Positions 1 to 8,480 of a stretch of DNA of 64,000 nt are shown here, in pieces (the stretch's first letter is position 1; the number at the start of each line of letters is the position of its first letter). A program made the translations under genes and the position numbers. The notes under the pieces were generated by a model. That model made no database searches. It was not told the DNA's origin and worked only from the letters and a program-made list of their open reading frames with translations. Source of the stretch: Kibdelosporangium persicum (lineage in GTDB: Bacteria > Actinomycetota > Actinomycetes > Mycobacteriales > Pseudonocardiaceae); NCBI RefSeq assembly GCF_013280595.1, contig NZ_JAAATY010000012.1, positions 124,001 through 188,000 on the forward strand. Reading direction: 5' to 3'.

Positions 1-180
1 ATTCACATCCTGCTCCACGAGATAGGACACTCGTTCGGCCTGGACGACTTCTACGACTGGACACCGACCGGCGTCTGCTGCTTCCTGATGAAAGCAGGCA
101 GCGCGGCCCACATCACCGAGTTCGACAAATGGATGTTCCGCGACTTCTGGCGGCACCTGAAGAACCGCTGGGGACTGTAG
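1..180 (+). CDS. Zinc metalloprotease, C-terminal fragment (partial at window edge)
   Basis: Only the last 59 residues lie in the window; the frame enters at base 1 and stops at TAG 178-180. The fragment contains HEIGHSFGLDD, a full HExxHxxGxxD zinc-binding signature: two His ligands with the catalytic Glu between them, and a third ligand position filled by Asp, as in snapalysin/matrixin-like metzincins. A nearby Cys-Cys pair and a short basic tail follow. The upstream part, which would show a signal peptide, is missing, so secretion is only inferred from family habit. A strong hairpin follows the stop. Metalloprotease is fairly certain from the motif; the subfamily is not. Confidence 0.7.
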   Translation: MHILLHEIGHSFGLDDFYDWTPTGVCCFLMKAGSAAHITEFDKWMFRDFWRHLKNRWGL

Positions 181-190
181 CGGACAGTGG

Positions 191-214
191 CCGGGCGGGC
201 ACCCGCCCGCCCGG
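191..214. terminator. Bidirectional terminator between convergent genes
   Basis: A 9-bp perfect stem (CCGGGCGGG 191-199 with CCCGCCCGG 206-214, 6-nt loop) sits between the metalloprotease stop and the MOSC stop, where both convergent transcripts end. There is no T-tract, which is usual in high-GC actinobacteria. Confidence 0.6.
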
Positions 215-1048
215 TCATGCGACGCCCCTGCCAGCCGGTTTGCGCCGGACCGGATCGCCGGTCCGGAGCGTGCCGCCGACCGTGGCCACACCGTAGACAC
301 CGAGGCAGAGCTGGTTGTGCCTGCCGAGCGTTTTCAGCACTCGGTTGTCATAGGGCAGTTCCTCCAGGCCGAGGTTGACCATGACACAACGTTCGGTGCG
401 CATCGCCATGCCGAGCCGCACCTGATCGCCGACCGCGAGCTCGGTGCCGATCCAGGACTGCTCGGGGTCGACCGTCTCGATGACCACGTTCATCCGGAAC
501 CGGCGGACGTCCCAGTCGCAGCCTGGCACCAGCGTGCTCAAGTGCCGCAGGTTCGCCGTGGCCAGCACCGAGACCGGGTAGAAGTCGACCAGCGCGCGTG
601 CGGGCACGGCCGACGGCAGGCCGAGTGCCTCGAATGCCGACGCACCCAACGGTTCGTCGGCCACCGAGCCGTCCTGGCGGTACTCGTCGATCACGTAATG
701 CTCCGGCGCGGCGGTGATCAGCCGTACGTCGCGGCCGAAGAACCTCGACAGGACCGCGTTGACGTCCGGCGCGTCGGTCCGCGTCACGGTGCCGTCACCG
801 AGTTCGATGCGGGCAGGTGGCGGCGGTGCTCCCGGCAACGGCGGCTCGACGAAAGAAGCCCGGCACAGGAACAGGTCCGGCCACAGTTTCGGGTTCTTGG
901 CACTGACGACCTTGCCGGTCGCGATGTCGACCATGCCGTACGCGCGGTCGCCCACGATGCCCGCAGGGGTCACGTCCACCGTGTCCACGGCTTCGCCCCG
1001 CATCGACTTGACCGGAAAACGCCACAGCGCGCTGATCGTTTCGCTCAT
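215..1048 (-). CDS. MOSC domain-containing protein
   Basis: A 277-residue protein with an N-terminal MOSC beta-barrel domain (starts MSETISALWRFPVKSM, the family's usual opening, followed by GIVGDRAY) and a MOSC domain in the second half that carries one conserved Cys near TERCVMVN. MOSC proteins bind molybdenum cofactor or transfer sulfur; the mARC/YcbX-type members reduce N-hydroxylated compounds. The open frame extends to 1087, but the ATG at 1048 is chosen because the family homology begins there. It is divergent from the small gene at 1246 across an AT-rich intergenic region. The substrate cannot be read from sequence. The molybdenum block at 21.7-32.3 kb is 20 kb away and need not be connected. 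Confidence 0.8.
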   Translation of the reverse strand: MSETISALWRFPVKSMRGEAVDTVDVTPAGIVGDRAYGMVDIATGKVVSAKNPKLWPDLFLCRASFVEPPLPGAPPPPARIELGDGTVTRTDAPDVNAVLSRFFGRDVRLITAAPEHYVIDEYRQDGSVADEPLGASAFEALGLPSAVPARALVDFYPVSVLATANLRHLSTLVPGCDWDVRRFRMNVVIETVDPEQSWIGTELAVGDQVRLGMAMRTERCVMVNLGLEELPYDNRVLKTLGRHNQLCLGVYGVATVGGTLRTGDPVRRKPAGRGVA

Positions 1049-1092
1049 GGATTCAGCGTGGCACGCACCCCGTCTCCGCAGCGGCACACCGC

Positions 1093-1150
1093 CTTAATTA
1101 CGTCACAATGATAGACACTGTGTATGTAGTACCAAAAAGAGTACCAAGTG
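1093..1150. promoter_or_regulatory. AT-rich divergent promoter region with AGTACCAA direct repeats
   Basis: The MOSC gene and the 1246 gene diverge here. The stretch is far poorer in G+C than its surroundings and carries two exact copies of AGTACCAA (1128-1135 and 1140-1147), 12 bp apart. This is a candidate operator for a winged-helix regulator; no regulator gene is adjacent. Confidence 0.35.
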
Positions 1151-1245
1151 GACAGTCTACTGGGGAGTTTCAATCCATCGCGGCATGGGAAGCCTGGCTG
1201 AACGAGGACAACGGTGTCCCCGCTCACGGTGGAGGGAGTCAGGAC

Positions 1246-1656
1246 ATGACCCGTCACCAGGCCAGGCGCAGACCGGCGGCCATACCCGGTTCCCGGCTGC
1301 ACCGTGAAGTCGACGAGGCCGTGCGAAAACTGCAGGACATCGGCCATGACGACGAGCGCACGCTCCGGCTCGTCAACGACAGTCTGCACGGCGCGCTCGC
1401 CTACACCGCCGCGCTGGGCGAGACGTGCCAGATCGCTTCGGCTGTCGCGGCCGTGCGTGACGCCGAAAGCCACCTCGACGGTGCCGATCCGGAGCAGGCC
1501 CGCGCCGCGCTGCTCAAGGCGTTGCAATGCCTGACCGACGCGGCGAAGGCCGCGACTCAACGCCGCACAGCGCCGTCGCCGCGTCTCGGACCCGACGACC
1601 ACGGGGCCGCAGCCGCTTCAACCCACCGGAGAACGGCGGCGACCCCGCCCGGCTAG
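1246..1656 (+). CDS. Hypothetical protein, 136 aa
   Basis: I do not recognise a family. The ATG at 1246 is chosen over the upstream frame opening at 1108 because GGAGGGA lies 6-12 bp before it and the preceding codons are AT-rich, promoter-like sequence. The product has a basic N-terminus (MTRHQARRR), a predicted helical middle rich in Ala, Leu and charged residues, and a low-complexity, Thr/Arg/Pro-rich tail. There are no membrane segments. It ends only 3 bp past the stop of the facing UDP-glucose dehydrogenase gene (overlap 1653-1656). Coding status rests on length, codon bias and the ribosome-binding site. Confidence 0.5.
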   Translation: MTRHQARRRPAAIPGSRLHREVDEAVRKLQDIGHDDERTLRLVNDSLHGALAYTAALGETCQIASAVAAVRDAESHLDGADPEQARAALLKALQCLTDAAKAATQRRTAPSPRLGPDDHGAAAASTHRRTAATPPG

Positions 1657-2933
1657 TCCAGGCGCTTGCCCGTGGCGATCAGCCGGAAACCGGCCTCCCG
1701 GACCTTGTCCACGGGCAACACGTCCCGCGTGTCCACGATGACCGGCCGTCCGGCGCCGTCGCCCAGGCAGGTCCAGTCCAGCTCGGCGAACTCCTGCCAC
1801 TCGGTGAGCACGACGACCACGTCGGCATGCTGGACGGCATCCCGGGCCGTGCCCACCACATGCAACGGGCCGACCTCACTGCCGACCGGCACACAGGGGT
1901 CGTACCCGGTCAGGACGGCGCCTTCCGCCGCCAGCAGACCGGCCACGGCCAGCGCGGGTGAGTCGCGCAGATCGTCGGTGCCCGCCTTGAACGTCAGGCC
2001 GAGCAGACCGATCCGGACGTCCCGCACCGAACCACCCACGGCGTCACGAACCTTCCGCATCACCCGGTGTGGCTGGCGGTGATTCGTCCCGATCGTGGCG
2101 TCCAGCAACGGGAAATCCACCCGGGCTGCCGTCGCGGTGGCCAGCAGCGCCTTGGTGTCCTTCGGCAGGCAGGAACCGCCCCAGCCCGGCCCGGGAGCCA
2201 GGAAGGACGAGCCGATCCGTTCGTCGAGGCTCATTCCCTCCGTGACGTCCTCGATGTTCGCGTCGACTTCCTCGCACAGTTCGGCCAGGGCGTTGACGTA
2301 CGACAGCTTCATCGCCAGGAAGCAGTTGCTGGCGTACTTCACCAGTTCCGCGCTGGCGCTGTCGCTCACCACCGCCGACGCGGTGTCGTCGGCGTACAGC
2401 GCCAGCACCCGCCGGGCCGCGTCCTTGTCCTCCGAGCCGACGACGATTCGTTGCGGGTGGGTGAAGTCCTCGACCGCGTGCCCCTCCCGCAGGAACTCCG
2501 GGTTCGACACGACCGGACAGCCGATCATCCGCTGTACACGCCGCGTCGTGCCGACCGGCACAGTGGACTTGATGACCACCACGCATTCGTCCGACAGAAC
2601 GTCATGTATCTGGGACAACACGGCTTCCACGGCGCTGAGGTCGGCCGCGCCGTCCGGTCCGGTCGGTGTCGGCACGGCGAGGAACACGAAATCCACTTCG
2701 GACAGCTCGGTGGGCAGGCCCAGAACGAACCGCAGCCGTCCCTGCCCCAGCCCCTGCTCGACAAGCGTGGTGAGTCCCGGCTCGTGCAGGCTGACCTCGC
2801 CCCGCGACAACGTGGTCACCTTGGTCTCGTCCACATCGGAGCAGACGACGTCATGTCCGAGCCGTGCGAAGCAAGCAGCGGTGGTCAGGCCGACGTAGCC
2901 TGCGCCGAACACGGCGATCCGGGCCCCGGTCAC
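1653..2933 (-). CDS. ugd: UDP-glucose 6-dehydrogenase
   Basis: A 426-residue enzyme oxidising UDP-glucose to UDP-glucuronate with two NAD+. The N-terminal Rossmann domain opens with IAVFGAGYVGLTTA. The central domain carries the catalytic Cys in GWGGSCLPKDTKAL, and the C-terminal domain is the UDP-binding fold. Length and order match the family. It is the last gene of a four-gene minus-strand operon and overlaps the glycosyltransferase by 4 bp. With the UDP-xylose-synthase-like epimerase at the operon's head it would supply UDP-glucuronate and then a UDP-pentose for transfer and carbamoylation. Cytoplasmic. Family assignment is secure; the downstream use of the sugar is inferred. Confidence 0.92.
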   Translation of the reverse strand: MTGARIAVFGAGYVGLTTAACFARLGHDVVCSDVDETKVTTLSRGEVSLHEPGLTTLVEQGLGQGRLRFVLGLPTELSEVDFVFLAVPTPTGPDGAADLSAVEAVLSQIHDVLSDECVVVIKSTVPVGTTRRVQRMIGCPVVSNPEFLREGHAVEDFTHPQRIVVGSEDKDAARRVLALYADDTASAVVSDSASAELVKYASNCFLAMKLSYVNALAELCEEVDANIEDVTEGMSLDERIGSSFLAPGPGWGGSCLPKDTKALLATATAARVDFPLLDATIGTNHRQPHRVMRKVRDAVGGSVRDVRIGLLGLTFKAGTDDLRDSPALAVAGLLAAEGAVLTGYDPCVPVGSEVGPLHVVGTARDAVQHADVVVVLTEWQEFAELDWTCLGDGAGRPVIVDTRDVLPVDKVREAGFRLIATGKRLD

Positions 2934-3889
2934 GACGCTCGTCCGCGTCGGACGCCCAGTTCGCCCCGCAACCGATGCAGTGTCGCGGCAGGCGGGATGG
3001 CAACACTGGTGACGACCATCCGTGCCAACTCCTCCGGTGTCTTGGGTCCTGGAACGATCCGCTGGTACGCGAACTGACCGGTCAGCCCGGCCCAGACCAG
3101 TCCGGCCAGCCAGGCGGCCTTCCGCCGGCCCGACAGTCCGAAGAGGACCGCGGCGGCGCCCGCGGCCGTGGTGATCATGTGCCAGCGCACCCTGGTCGGA
3201 TACGCACCGGTCTTCGCCCGCCAGTCGGCGCCGTGCACGCGGCGCATGAGCGCGTCGTCGGCGTTGCCGCGCTGGACGCGCAGGCTGGCGAGGAAGTCGC
3301 TGGCCCGCACCGGATGTGTGGTCTCCCGGTCTCCCGTCGTGATCTCGTAGCCCGCCTGGATGATTCGCAACGCCAGTTCGGCGTCCTCACGGTATGCCCT
3401 CGGGAACCGTTCGTCGAAGCCACCGACCTCGGTCAGCGCCGCCCGGCGGTACGCGATGTCGGCGGTGATCCACTTCGCCACCGAGAGGCCTGCCGTGCTG
3501 CGCTCCCAGTCGGTCGGGTGGCGGTCGTTCGGCAGGGGGACGTGGATCCGCGCCTGGCTGCCCGCGACCCGGGCCGGCAGCTCCGCCAGGTCCTTGACCA
3601 GCCTGGCTTTCCAGTCGGTCGGAGGGGCGACGTCATCGTCGAGGAACGCGACCCACTCGGTGGTCGTGGCACGCCATCCCGTGTTACGGGCGGCCGCAGG
3701 TCCACGACCACCTCCGTACAGCACACGTACCTCATCGCCGAGCGCCAACGGAGGCTCCGGGTTGGGCCTGTCGTCGACGACGATCACCTCGCGCGGCGCC
3801 GGACCGTGACCTTTCGCCAGGGCGTGCAGGACCACGTTGAGGCTTTTCCGGCCGGTTGTCGGGATCACCACGGCGTAATCCGTCGTCAC
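2930..3889 (-). CDS. Family 2 glycosyltransferase
   Basis: A 319-residue GT-A fold transferase. It opens with YAVVIPTTGRKS, has a VVDDR nucleotide-binding segment and a FLDDD metal-binding (DXD) motif around residue 100, then the RAYREDAEL segment typical of the acceptor-side catalytic region. A hydrophobic stretch (AAGAAAVLFGLSG and after) suggests membrane association at the C-terminus. The GTG start at 3889 forms a GTGA overlap with the carbamoyltransferase stop; the longer reading frame to 3961 would run far into that gene. Operon position suggests it transfers the sugar made by the flanking epimerase and dehydrogenase. The acceptor is unknown. Confidence 0.85.
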   Translation of the reverse strand: MTTDYAVVIPTTGRKSLNVVLHALAKGHGPAPREVIVVDDRPNPEPPLALGDEVRVLYGGGRGPAAARNTGWRATTTEWVAFLDDDVAPPTDWKARLVKDLAELPARVAGSQARIHVPLPNDRHPTDWERSTAGLSVAKWITADIAYRRAALTEVGGFDERFPRAYREDAELALRIIQAGYEITTGDRETTHPVRASDFLASLRVQRGNADDALMRRVHGADWRAKTGAYPTRVRWHMITTAAGAAAVLFGLSGRRKAAWLAGLVWAGLTGQFAYQRIVPGPKTPEELARMVVTSVAIPPAATLHRLRGELGVRRGRAS

Positions 3890-5526
3890 GCGGCCACCCC
3901 CGTCCGGCGCACCACGAACGGCCCGATCGCCAGCAGGTCCACAGGGGACGATCCGAAGCACTCCAGCGCGTCCCGCGGATCGTCGACCATCGGGCGGCCC
4001 GCGGTGTTCAGGCTCGTGTTCACCACCACCGGCAACCCGGTGAGCCGGTCGAACTCGGTCAGCATCTCGGCCAGCAGCGGTTCACGTGCCGGATCGACCG
4101 TCTGCACCCGTGCCGTGCCGTCGACGTGCACCACGGCGGGAATCCGGTCCTTCCACTCAGGATGGACGTCGTGGACGAAAAGCATGTAGGGACTCGGGAT
4201 CGGGCCGCGGTGGAAGATCTCCGGCGCCCGGCCGACCAGCACCATCGGCGCGATCGGCCGGAACTGCTCACGGCCCTTCACGTCGTTGAGCCGTTGCAGG
4301 TTCGCCTCGAACCCGGGGTTGGCCAGCAAGGACCTGCGCCCGAGGGCACGCGGGCCGTACTCGCTGCGGCCCTGGAACCAGGCCACGACCTCGTCACCAG
4401 CCAGTGCCTTGGCCACTTCGGCGGCCACGCTGGGCGGTTCGGAATACGTGATCTTGGCGCGGTCCAGGTAGCCGCGGATCTCCTCGTCCGTCCACTCACG
4501 ACCGAGGTCTGCGCCGGGCATCGCGGCGGCGGGCTCACCGGCTTCGGCGACCACGTGCAGAGCCGCACCGAGCGCTGTGCCCGCGTCGCCGGACGCCGGT
4601 TGCACCCACACTTCCTCGAACGGGCCTTCGGCGAAGATACGGGTGTTCGCGACGCAGTTCAGCGCCACCCCACCGGCCATGGTCAGCCGGCGTTGGCCGG
4701 TGCGTTCGTGCACCCACCGGACCAGGTCCAGCAGGACCTCCTCAAGGCGGACCTGCACGCTGGCAGCCAGTTCGGCGTGCTCCTGGGTCATCTCGCCGTC
4801 CGCCTTGCGGCGCTTGGCCAACGTGCCCCAGTCGATCGGCCGCACGACAAAACCACCGTCGTCGGTGGCGTAGATGTTCTCGCGCATCAGGTCCAGGTGT
4901 GCCGGCTCGGCGTACGAGGCCAACGCCATCACCTTGTACTCGTCGCTGGACCGGAGGAAGCCGAGGTGTTCGGTCAGTTCCTCGTACATCAGGCCGAGCG
5001 AATGCGGGAGCCGTTGCGCCGACAGTGTTTCCAGCCGGTGGTTCCGATAGCTTCCGGCCAGGTGCGACGCGCACTCGCCACGGCCGTCCGACACCAGAAC
5101 CGCGCAGTCACCGTCGAACGGTGCCGCCAGGCCGGTCGAACCGGCGTGGGCCACGTGGTGCGGCACGAACCGGACGATCTCCGGGTCCAGTCCGGGCAGT
5201 GCCGTGGCCAGGAAGTACGGCGAACGCTCGGCGTACTGGGTCCGCAACTCCTCCCAGCGTTCGTCCAGGCCCTGCTGCCCCGGCTCGACGAGCTTCGGAT
5301 CGTAGGAGTACGCGACCGCGTCGAGATCCCCTGGTTCCAGCCCGGCCTGCTTCAGGCACCATCGTGCCGCCTGCTCGGGTAGTTCCCACGCCGAGAACGG
5401 CACCGGCCGTTTGCCGTGTTTGCGCCGGGAAAAACGTTCCTCCTCGGCCGCCGCGACGATCTCGCCGTCCACGACGAGTGCCGCCGCCGGATCGTGGAAG
5501 ATCGCGTTGATACCCAGAACGCGCAT
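3886..5526 (-). CDS. O-carbamoyltransferase (NodU/CmcH family)
   Basis: A 546-residue member of the family that uses carbamoyl phosphate and ATP to carbamoylate sugar hydroxyls (nodulation factors, antibiotics, glycans). The N-terminal Kae1-like domain starts VLGINAIFHDPAAALVVDG and has the metal/adenylate-binding HHVAHA and VSDGRGE motifs near residues 170-195. The C-terminal carbamoyl-phosphate domain has FRPIAPMVL and the VNTSLN element. Full length for the family. It lies second in the epimerase-carbamoyltransferase-GT2-ugd operon, so the carbamoyl group probably decorates the transferred sugar. Whether the product is a cell-surface glycan or a small molecule cannot be told. Confidence 0.9.
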   Translation of the reverse strand: MRVLGINAIFHDPAAALVVDGEIVAAAEEERFSRRKHGKRPVPFSAWELPEQAARWCLKQAGLEPGDLDAVAYSYDPKLVEPGQQGLDERWEELRTQYAERSPYFLATALPGLDPEIVRFVPHHVAHAGSTGLAAPFDGDCAVLVSDGRGECASHLAGSYRNHRLETLSAQRLPHSLGLMYEELTEHLGFLRSSDEYKVMALASYAEPAHLDLMRENIYATDDGGFVVRPIDWGTLAKRRKADGEMTQEHAELAASVQVRLEEVLLDLVRWVHERTGQRRLTMAGGVALNCVANTRIFAEGPFEEVWVQPASGDAGTALGAALHVVAEAGEPAAAMPGADLGREWTDEEIRGYLDRAKITYSEPPSVAAEVAKALAGDEVVAWFQGRSEYGPRALGRRSLLANPGFEANLQRLNDVKGREQFRPIAPMVLVGRAPEIFHRGPIPSPYMLFVHDVHPEWKDRIPAVVHVDGTARVQTVDPAREPLLAEMLTEFDRLTGLPVVVNTSLNTAGRPMVDDPRDALECFGSSPVDLLAIGPFVVRRTGVAA

Positions 5527-5544
5527 GGTTCGCCCCTTCTTGTC

Positions 5545-6501
5545 TCAGGTGAGCCGCTGCCCGGCGAGCACGTGCCCGACCGAACCGGCCGTCATCCGTA
5601 GGCCGTCGTACAGCGAGATCTCCGGTTTCCACGCCAGGAGTCGCTGTGCCAGCCGGATGTCGGGGCACCGCCTGCGCGGGTCGTCCTGCATCGGTTCGAC
5701 GTGCTCGATCGGCGACCGGCTGCCGGTCACCTCGATCACTCTTCGCGCCACCTCGATGACCGTCACTTCCTCGGGGTTGCCGAGGTTCACCGGGCCGGCG
5801 TGGTCACTCGCCGCCATCGCCAGCAGACCGCGGACCAGATCGTCCACATAGCACAGTGAGCGGGTCTGCTCGCCCTTGCCGTGCACGGTTAAGGGCTCTC
5901 CGGCGAGCGCTTGGCGCAGGAAGGTGGGAACCATCCGGCCGTCACCGGGCCGCATCCGTGGCCCGTAGGTGTTGAAGATCCGCACGATCCCGGTCCGCAC
6001 ACCGTGTTCCCGGCGGAATGCCTCGGTCAGTGCCTCACCGAAGCGCTTGGCTTCGTCGTACACGCTCCGTGGACCGATCGGATTGACGTTGCCCCAGTAG
6101 GTTTCCCGCTGCGGGTGCTCCACCGGGTCGCCGTAGACCTCGCTGGTGGACGCCACCACGATCCTGGCGTCGTGCCGTGCGGCGAGTTCCAGCGCGCGCA
6201 GGGTGCCGAACCCGCCCGAACGCAGGGTCTCGATCGGCATCCGCAGGTAGTCCACAGGGGACGCTGGGCAGGCGAGGTGCAGCACGGTGTCCACGTCACC
6301 GGGCACCTCGATCGGTTCGGCCACATCGGCGACGCCCAGTTCGAACCGCTGGTCGGCCAGAAAGGCCTCGATGTTGTCCGCTGTACTGGTGCGGAAGTCG
6401 TCCACGCACACCACGCGACTGCCTCGCCGGAGCAGCTCAGCACACACGTGCGAGCCCAGGAATCCGGCGCCACCGGTCACGACCACGCGCTCGAAGGTCA
6501 T
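5545..6501 (-). CDS. NAD-dependent epimerase/dehydratase, UDP-xylose synthase type
   Basis: A 318-residue extended SDR. It has VVVTGGAGFLGSH (NAD binding), CPASPVDY, the ASTSEVYGDP Ser region, SVYDEAKR (the catalytic YxxxK) and RIFNTYGPRM. The stretch from ACPASP through the HPQRETYWGNVNP segment is the pattern of UDP-glucuronate decarboxylases, which make UDP-xylose. With ugd in the same operon this gives the full route UDP-glucose, UDP-glucuronate, UDP-xylose. It is the first gene of the operon, starting at ATG 6501. A dTDP-glucose 4,6-dehydratase or UDP-galactose epimerase is less likely but not excluded. Confidence 0.85.
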   Translation of the reverse strand: MTFERVVVTGGAGFLGSHVCAELLRRGSRVVCVDDFRTSTADNIEAFLADQRFELGVADVAEPIEVPGDVDTVLHLACPASPVDYLRMPIETLRSGGFGTLRALELAARHDARIVVASTSEVYGDPVEHPQRETYWGNVNPIGPRSVYDEAKRFGEALTEAFRREHGVRTGIVRIFNTYGPRMRPGDGRMVPTFLRQALAGEPLTVHGKGEQTRSLCYVDDLVRGLLAMAASDHAGPVNLGNPEEVTVIEVARRVIEVTGSRSPIEHVEPMQDDPRRRCPDIRLAQRLLAWKPEISLYDGLRMTAGSVGHVLAGQRLT

Positions 6502-6594
6502 GGGAATGACCTACCCGCACTTCTCCGGTGTAACCACGAGATCATGGGGAACACCGTTGGCACGGGTCCACGGGACGAGCGACCACTGAAGTCC

Positions 6595-6620
6595 CACCTC
6601 CGCGGGGGACCGCGGAGGTG
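6595..6620. terminator. Hairpin terminator downstream of the GAF-ANTAR gene
   Basis: A perfect 10-bp stem (CACCTCCGCG 6595-6604, CGCGGAGGTG 6611-6620, 6-nt loop) lies just past the ANTAR gene's stop and would end its minus-strand transcript before the epimerase operon promoter. Confidence 0.65.
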
Positions 6621-6633
6621 ACAGGATCGCGAC

Positions 6634-7383
6634 CTACCCGTCAGTCGATCGTGGCTCCTGCCCTTCCGGAGTCGACGCCTTGCGGACGAAGTCGGCGGCG
6701 ACCAGCCGGAGTTTGGTGTTCGTGTTCTGCGAGTGGTTGATCAGCCGCTGGATCGCGGTCTCGTCGTCGATCTTGTGCGTGGCCATCAGGATGCCCTTTG
6801 CCTGTTCGATCACCGCACGCGACCGCATCGCCGCCTCGAGGTTGTCGGCCAGTTCCCGGACCTGCTGGTAGCGGCGGATCGTGCGCAGGCCGAACGCCAC
6901 CACCGTGACGTACAACTCCAGCAGTTTGGAATCGATCTCCGCGAAACCGTGGTCGCCGAAGCCGAACAGGTTGATCGCCCCGGTCAGGTCCTCGTCCACC
7001 CGCAACGGCGCCGCGAGATAACTGCGGACACCGACCTGCTTGGCGCACGCGGTGAACTCCGGCCACAGTTCACTGGCGTGGTCCAGCGACAGCCGGACCG
7101 TCTTCCCGGTGGCGGCGGCACGCAGGCAAGGCCCGTCCCCCACCGCGTACTGGGCCTGGTCGACCTCCACCGCACGGTCGTCGGTGGACGCCGCCGTGCG
7201 GGCTTCTCCGTCGTCGATCTCGGTGATACTGGCCATGTCGGCACCGGGCACGACCCGCACCGCCTCGGCACAGACAGCGTCGAGCACCTGCGATATGTCG
7301 GAGGCCGTCTCCAGGGCGTTCGTCAGCGCGGCCATCGCCGCTCTGACCTCGTCCAACAACTCGGTCACGCGAGCATCACCCAC
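6634..7383 (-). CDS. GAF-ANTAR domain antitermination regulator
   Basis: A 249-residue regulator. Residues about 15-165 form a GAF sensor domain (VGDGPCLRAA, LAAPLRV). Residues about 180-235 form an ANTAR RNA-binding domain (RAVIEQAKGILMA, then NTKLRLVAADFV). ANTAR proteins bind paired RNA hairpins and prevent termination; the GAF domain presumably senses a small ligand or redox state. The start is GTG 7383 with GGAG 11 bp upstream; GTG five codons in is an alternative. It has no kinase partner nearby. Common in actinobacteria in several copies; the targets are unknown. Confidence 0.85.
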   Translation of the reverse strand: MGDARVTELLDEVRAAMAALTNALETASDISQVLDAVCAEAVRVVPGADMASITEIDDGEARTAASTDDRAVEVDQAQYAVGDGPCLRAAATGKTVRLSLDHASELWPEFTACAKQVGVRSYLAAPLRVDEDLTGAINLFGFGDHGFAEIDSKLLELYVTVVAFGLRTIRRYQQVRELADNLEAAMRSRAVIEQAKGILMATHKIDDETAIQRLINHSQNTNTKLRLVAADFVRKASTPEGQEPRSTDG

Positions 7384-7732
7384 CAGTCAGCAAGCTCCAT
7401 CCACTGCTCCCGGCGGAAAGCGGGAGAGCAGCCCACAAAACTCCAGCACAAACAGGGCCGCTGACTGCTCAACGAAACCGACGTCACCTTACTCCCGCGT
7501 ACACAGCCCATCCAGCAGGGCATGCGCGAAGATCGGTTCGTGACGCACTGATCGTGGCTACCACCGGACCAGGTCCGATGCGCCACGTGGCGTCATGGGA
7601 GGCTTCGTCTTCAAGTTGTCAGTGTGGGCAGGACAGCATACTGTTGGTACATCCGGCACAATGACTTGGTCGCCGGCCCGGGTTAAGCAGTAGCTCGGCG
7701 ATGCGACGCGGAGTCGCGAATCGGAGCCTCTC
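7384..7732. other. Divergent intergenic region, 349 bp
   Basis: This separates the ANTAR gene (minus) from the STAS gene (plus). It holds both promoters but no convincing gene. The right half (about 7610-7665) is less GC-rich and is where a promoter for the STAS gene is expected. I could not define -35/-10 boxes with confidence. Confidence 0.4.
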
Positions 7733-8164
7733 ATGGCTGCTTACTGCACTCGGCCCGCCGGCTCACCGCCGGCTATCGAGGTCATCATCGAGCAAGTGCA
7801 CGACATCCCGGTCGCCCGCGTCCGCGGCGAGATCGACCTGGCCACCCGCCTCCGGTTCGCCGAACCGGTGTTGAACGAACTCGCCAGCCGGCCCGGAGAG
7901 CTGATCGTCGACCTGACCGACGTCGGGTTCCTCGGATCGGCCGGCATCGTGGTCCTCGTCCAGGCCCACCGCCACGCCGAACAGAACCAGGTCGGCCTGC
8001 ACCTGGTGGCCAGCCCGACCGTGCTCAGGGTGCTGGACATCGCGGGCGTGACGACTCTGTTCACCATCCGCGGATCGGTCACCGAAGCGATCAGCCACAT
8101 CACCGCACGGCGCCCGGTCCCCCGGCGCGCGGCTGAGGAAGAGCAGCTCGTCGGTGACTGGTGA
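7733..8164 (+). CDS. STAS domain anti-sigma factor antagonist
   Basis: A 143-residue protein with a single STAS fold: the early strand ARVRGEIDLATR and the phosphorylatable-Ser loop VGFLGSAGIVVLV, matching the DSSGL position in SpoIIAA/RsbV proteins, followed by hydrophobic VRGSVTEAI-like segments. Such proteins bind anti-sigma kinases when dephosphorylated and so release a sigma factor. The N-terminus (about 15 residues) and a charged tail (RRPVPRRAAEEE) extend beyond the domain. No cognate kinase is adjacent; the complete partner-switching set at 59.7-61.6 kb has its own STAS protein. Convergent with a small gene. Confidence 0.85.
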   Translation: MAAYCTRPAGSPPAIEVIIEQVHDIPVARVRGEIDLATRLRFAEPVLNELASRPGELIVDLTDVGFLGSAGIVVLVQAHRHAEQNQVGLHLVASPTVLRVLDIAGVTTLFTIRGSVTEAISHITARRPVPRRAAEEEQLVGDW

Positions 8165-8167
8165 CAC

Positions 8168-8326
8168 CTAATAGACCAGTTGATCCAGCTCGGCACCGAG
8201 GCGGCTGAGTTCCCGGGCGTGTCTCGTGAGCTGCTCGGTGTGCAGGTCGATCCGGGTTCGCAGCCCGGTCAGGGCGTCGTCCGGCGAGTTCGTCTCAAGG
8301 TCGAGTGTGTCCACGGCGGTCTCCAT
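8168..8326 (-). CDS. Small hypothetical protein, 52 aa
   Basis: I do not recognise it. From ATG 8326 (GGAAG 8 bp upstream) it encodes an acidic N-terminus and a Leu-heptad helix (LRTRIDLHTEQLTRHAREL) that could form a coiled coil. The frame is open back to 8392, so a longer 74-residue form is possible. It ends 3 bp from the facing STAS gene. Confidence 0.4.
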   Translation of the reverse strand: METAVDTLDLETNSPDDALTGLRTRIDLHTEQLTRHARELSRLGAELDQLVY

Positions 8327-8410
8327 CAGGCCCACTTCCCGCACCCCCTCGGATGCGGCTGACGCCTGTGTCTTCCCTGTCCGCCAACCCACTAAACCCG
8401 CAGCTCACGA

Positions 8411-8456
8411 CTCGTGAGTGTTTATCAGGGTTAGAACGCCGATAAACGCTCACGAG
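8411..8456. repeat. 46-bp palindromic repeat, copy 1
   Basis: Arms CTCGTGAGTGTTTATC (8411-8426) and GATAAACGCTCACGAG (8441-8456) flank a 14-nt loop; the arms differ at one position. The loop AGGGTTAGAACGCC is the exact reverse complement of the loop of copy 2 at 46084-46129, so the same element is present in inverted orientation. It lies downstream of azlD and may act as a terminator. Confidence 0.85.
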
Positions 8457-8480
8457 GGATGTTGGGCATGGGACTGCGCG

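Noticed and set aside
7610-7700. A SigB-like promoter before the STAS gene
   Set aside because: A GGGTTA is present, but I could not find a matching -35 at the right distance.
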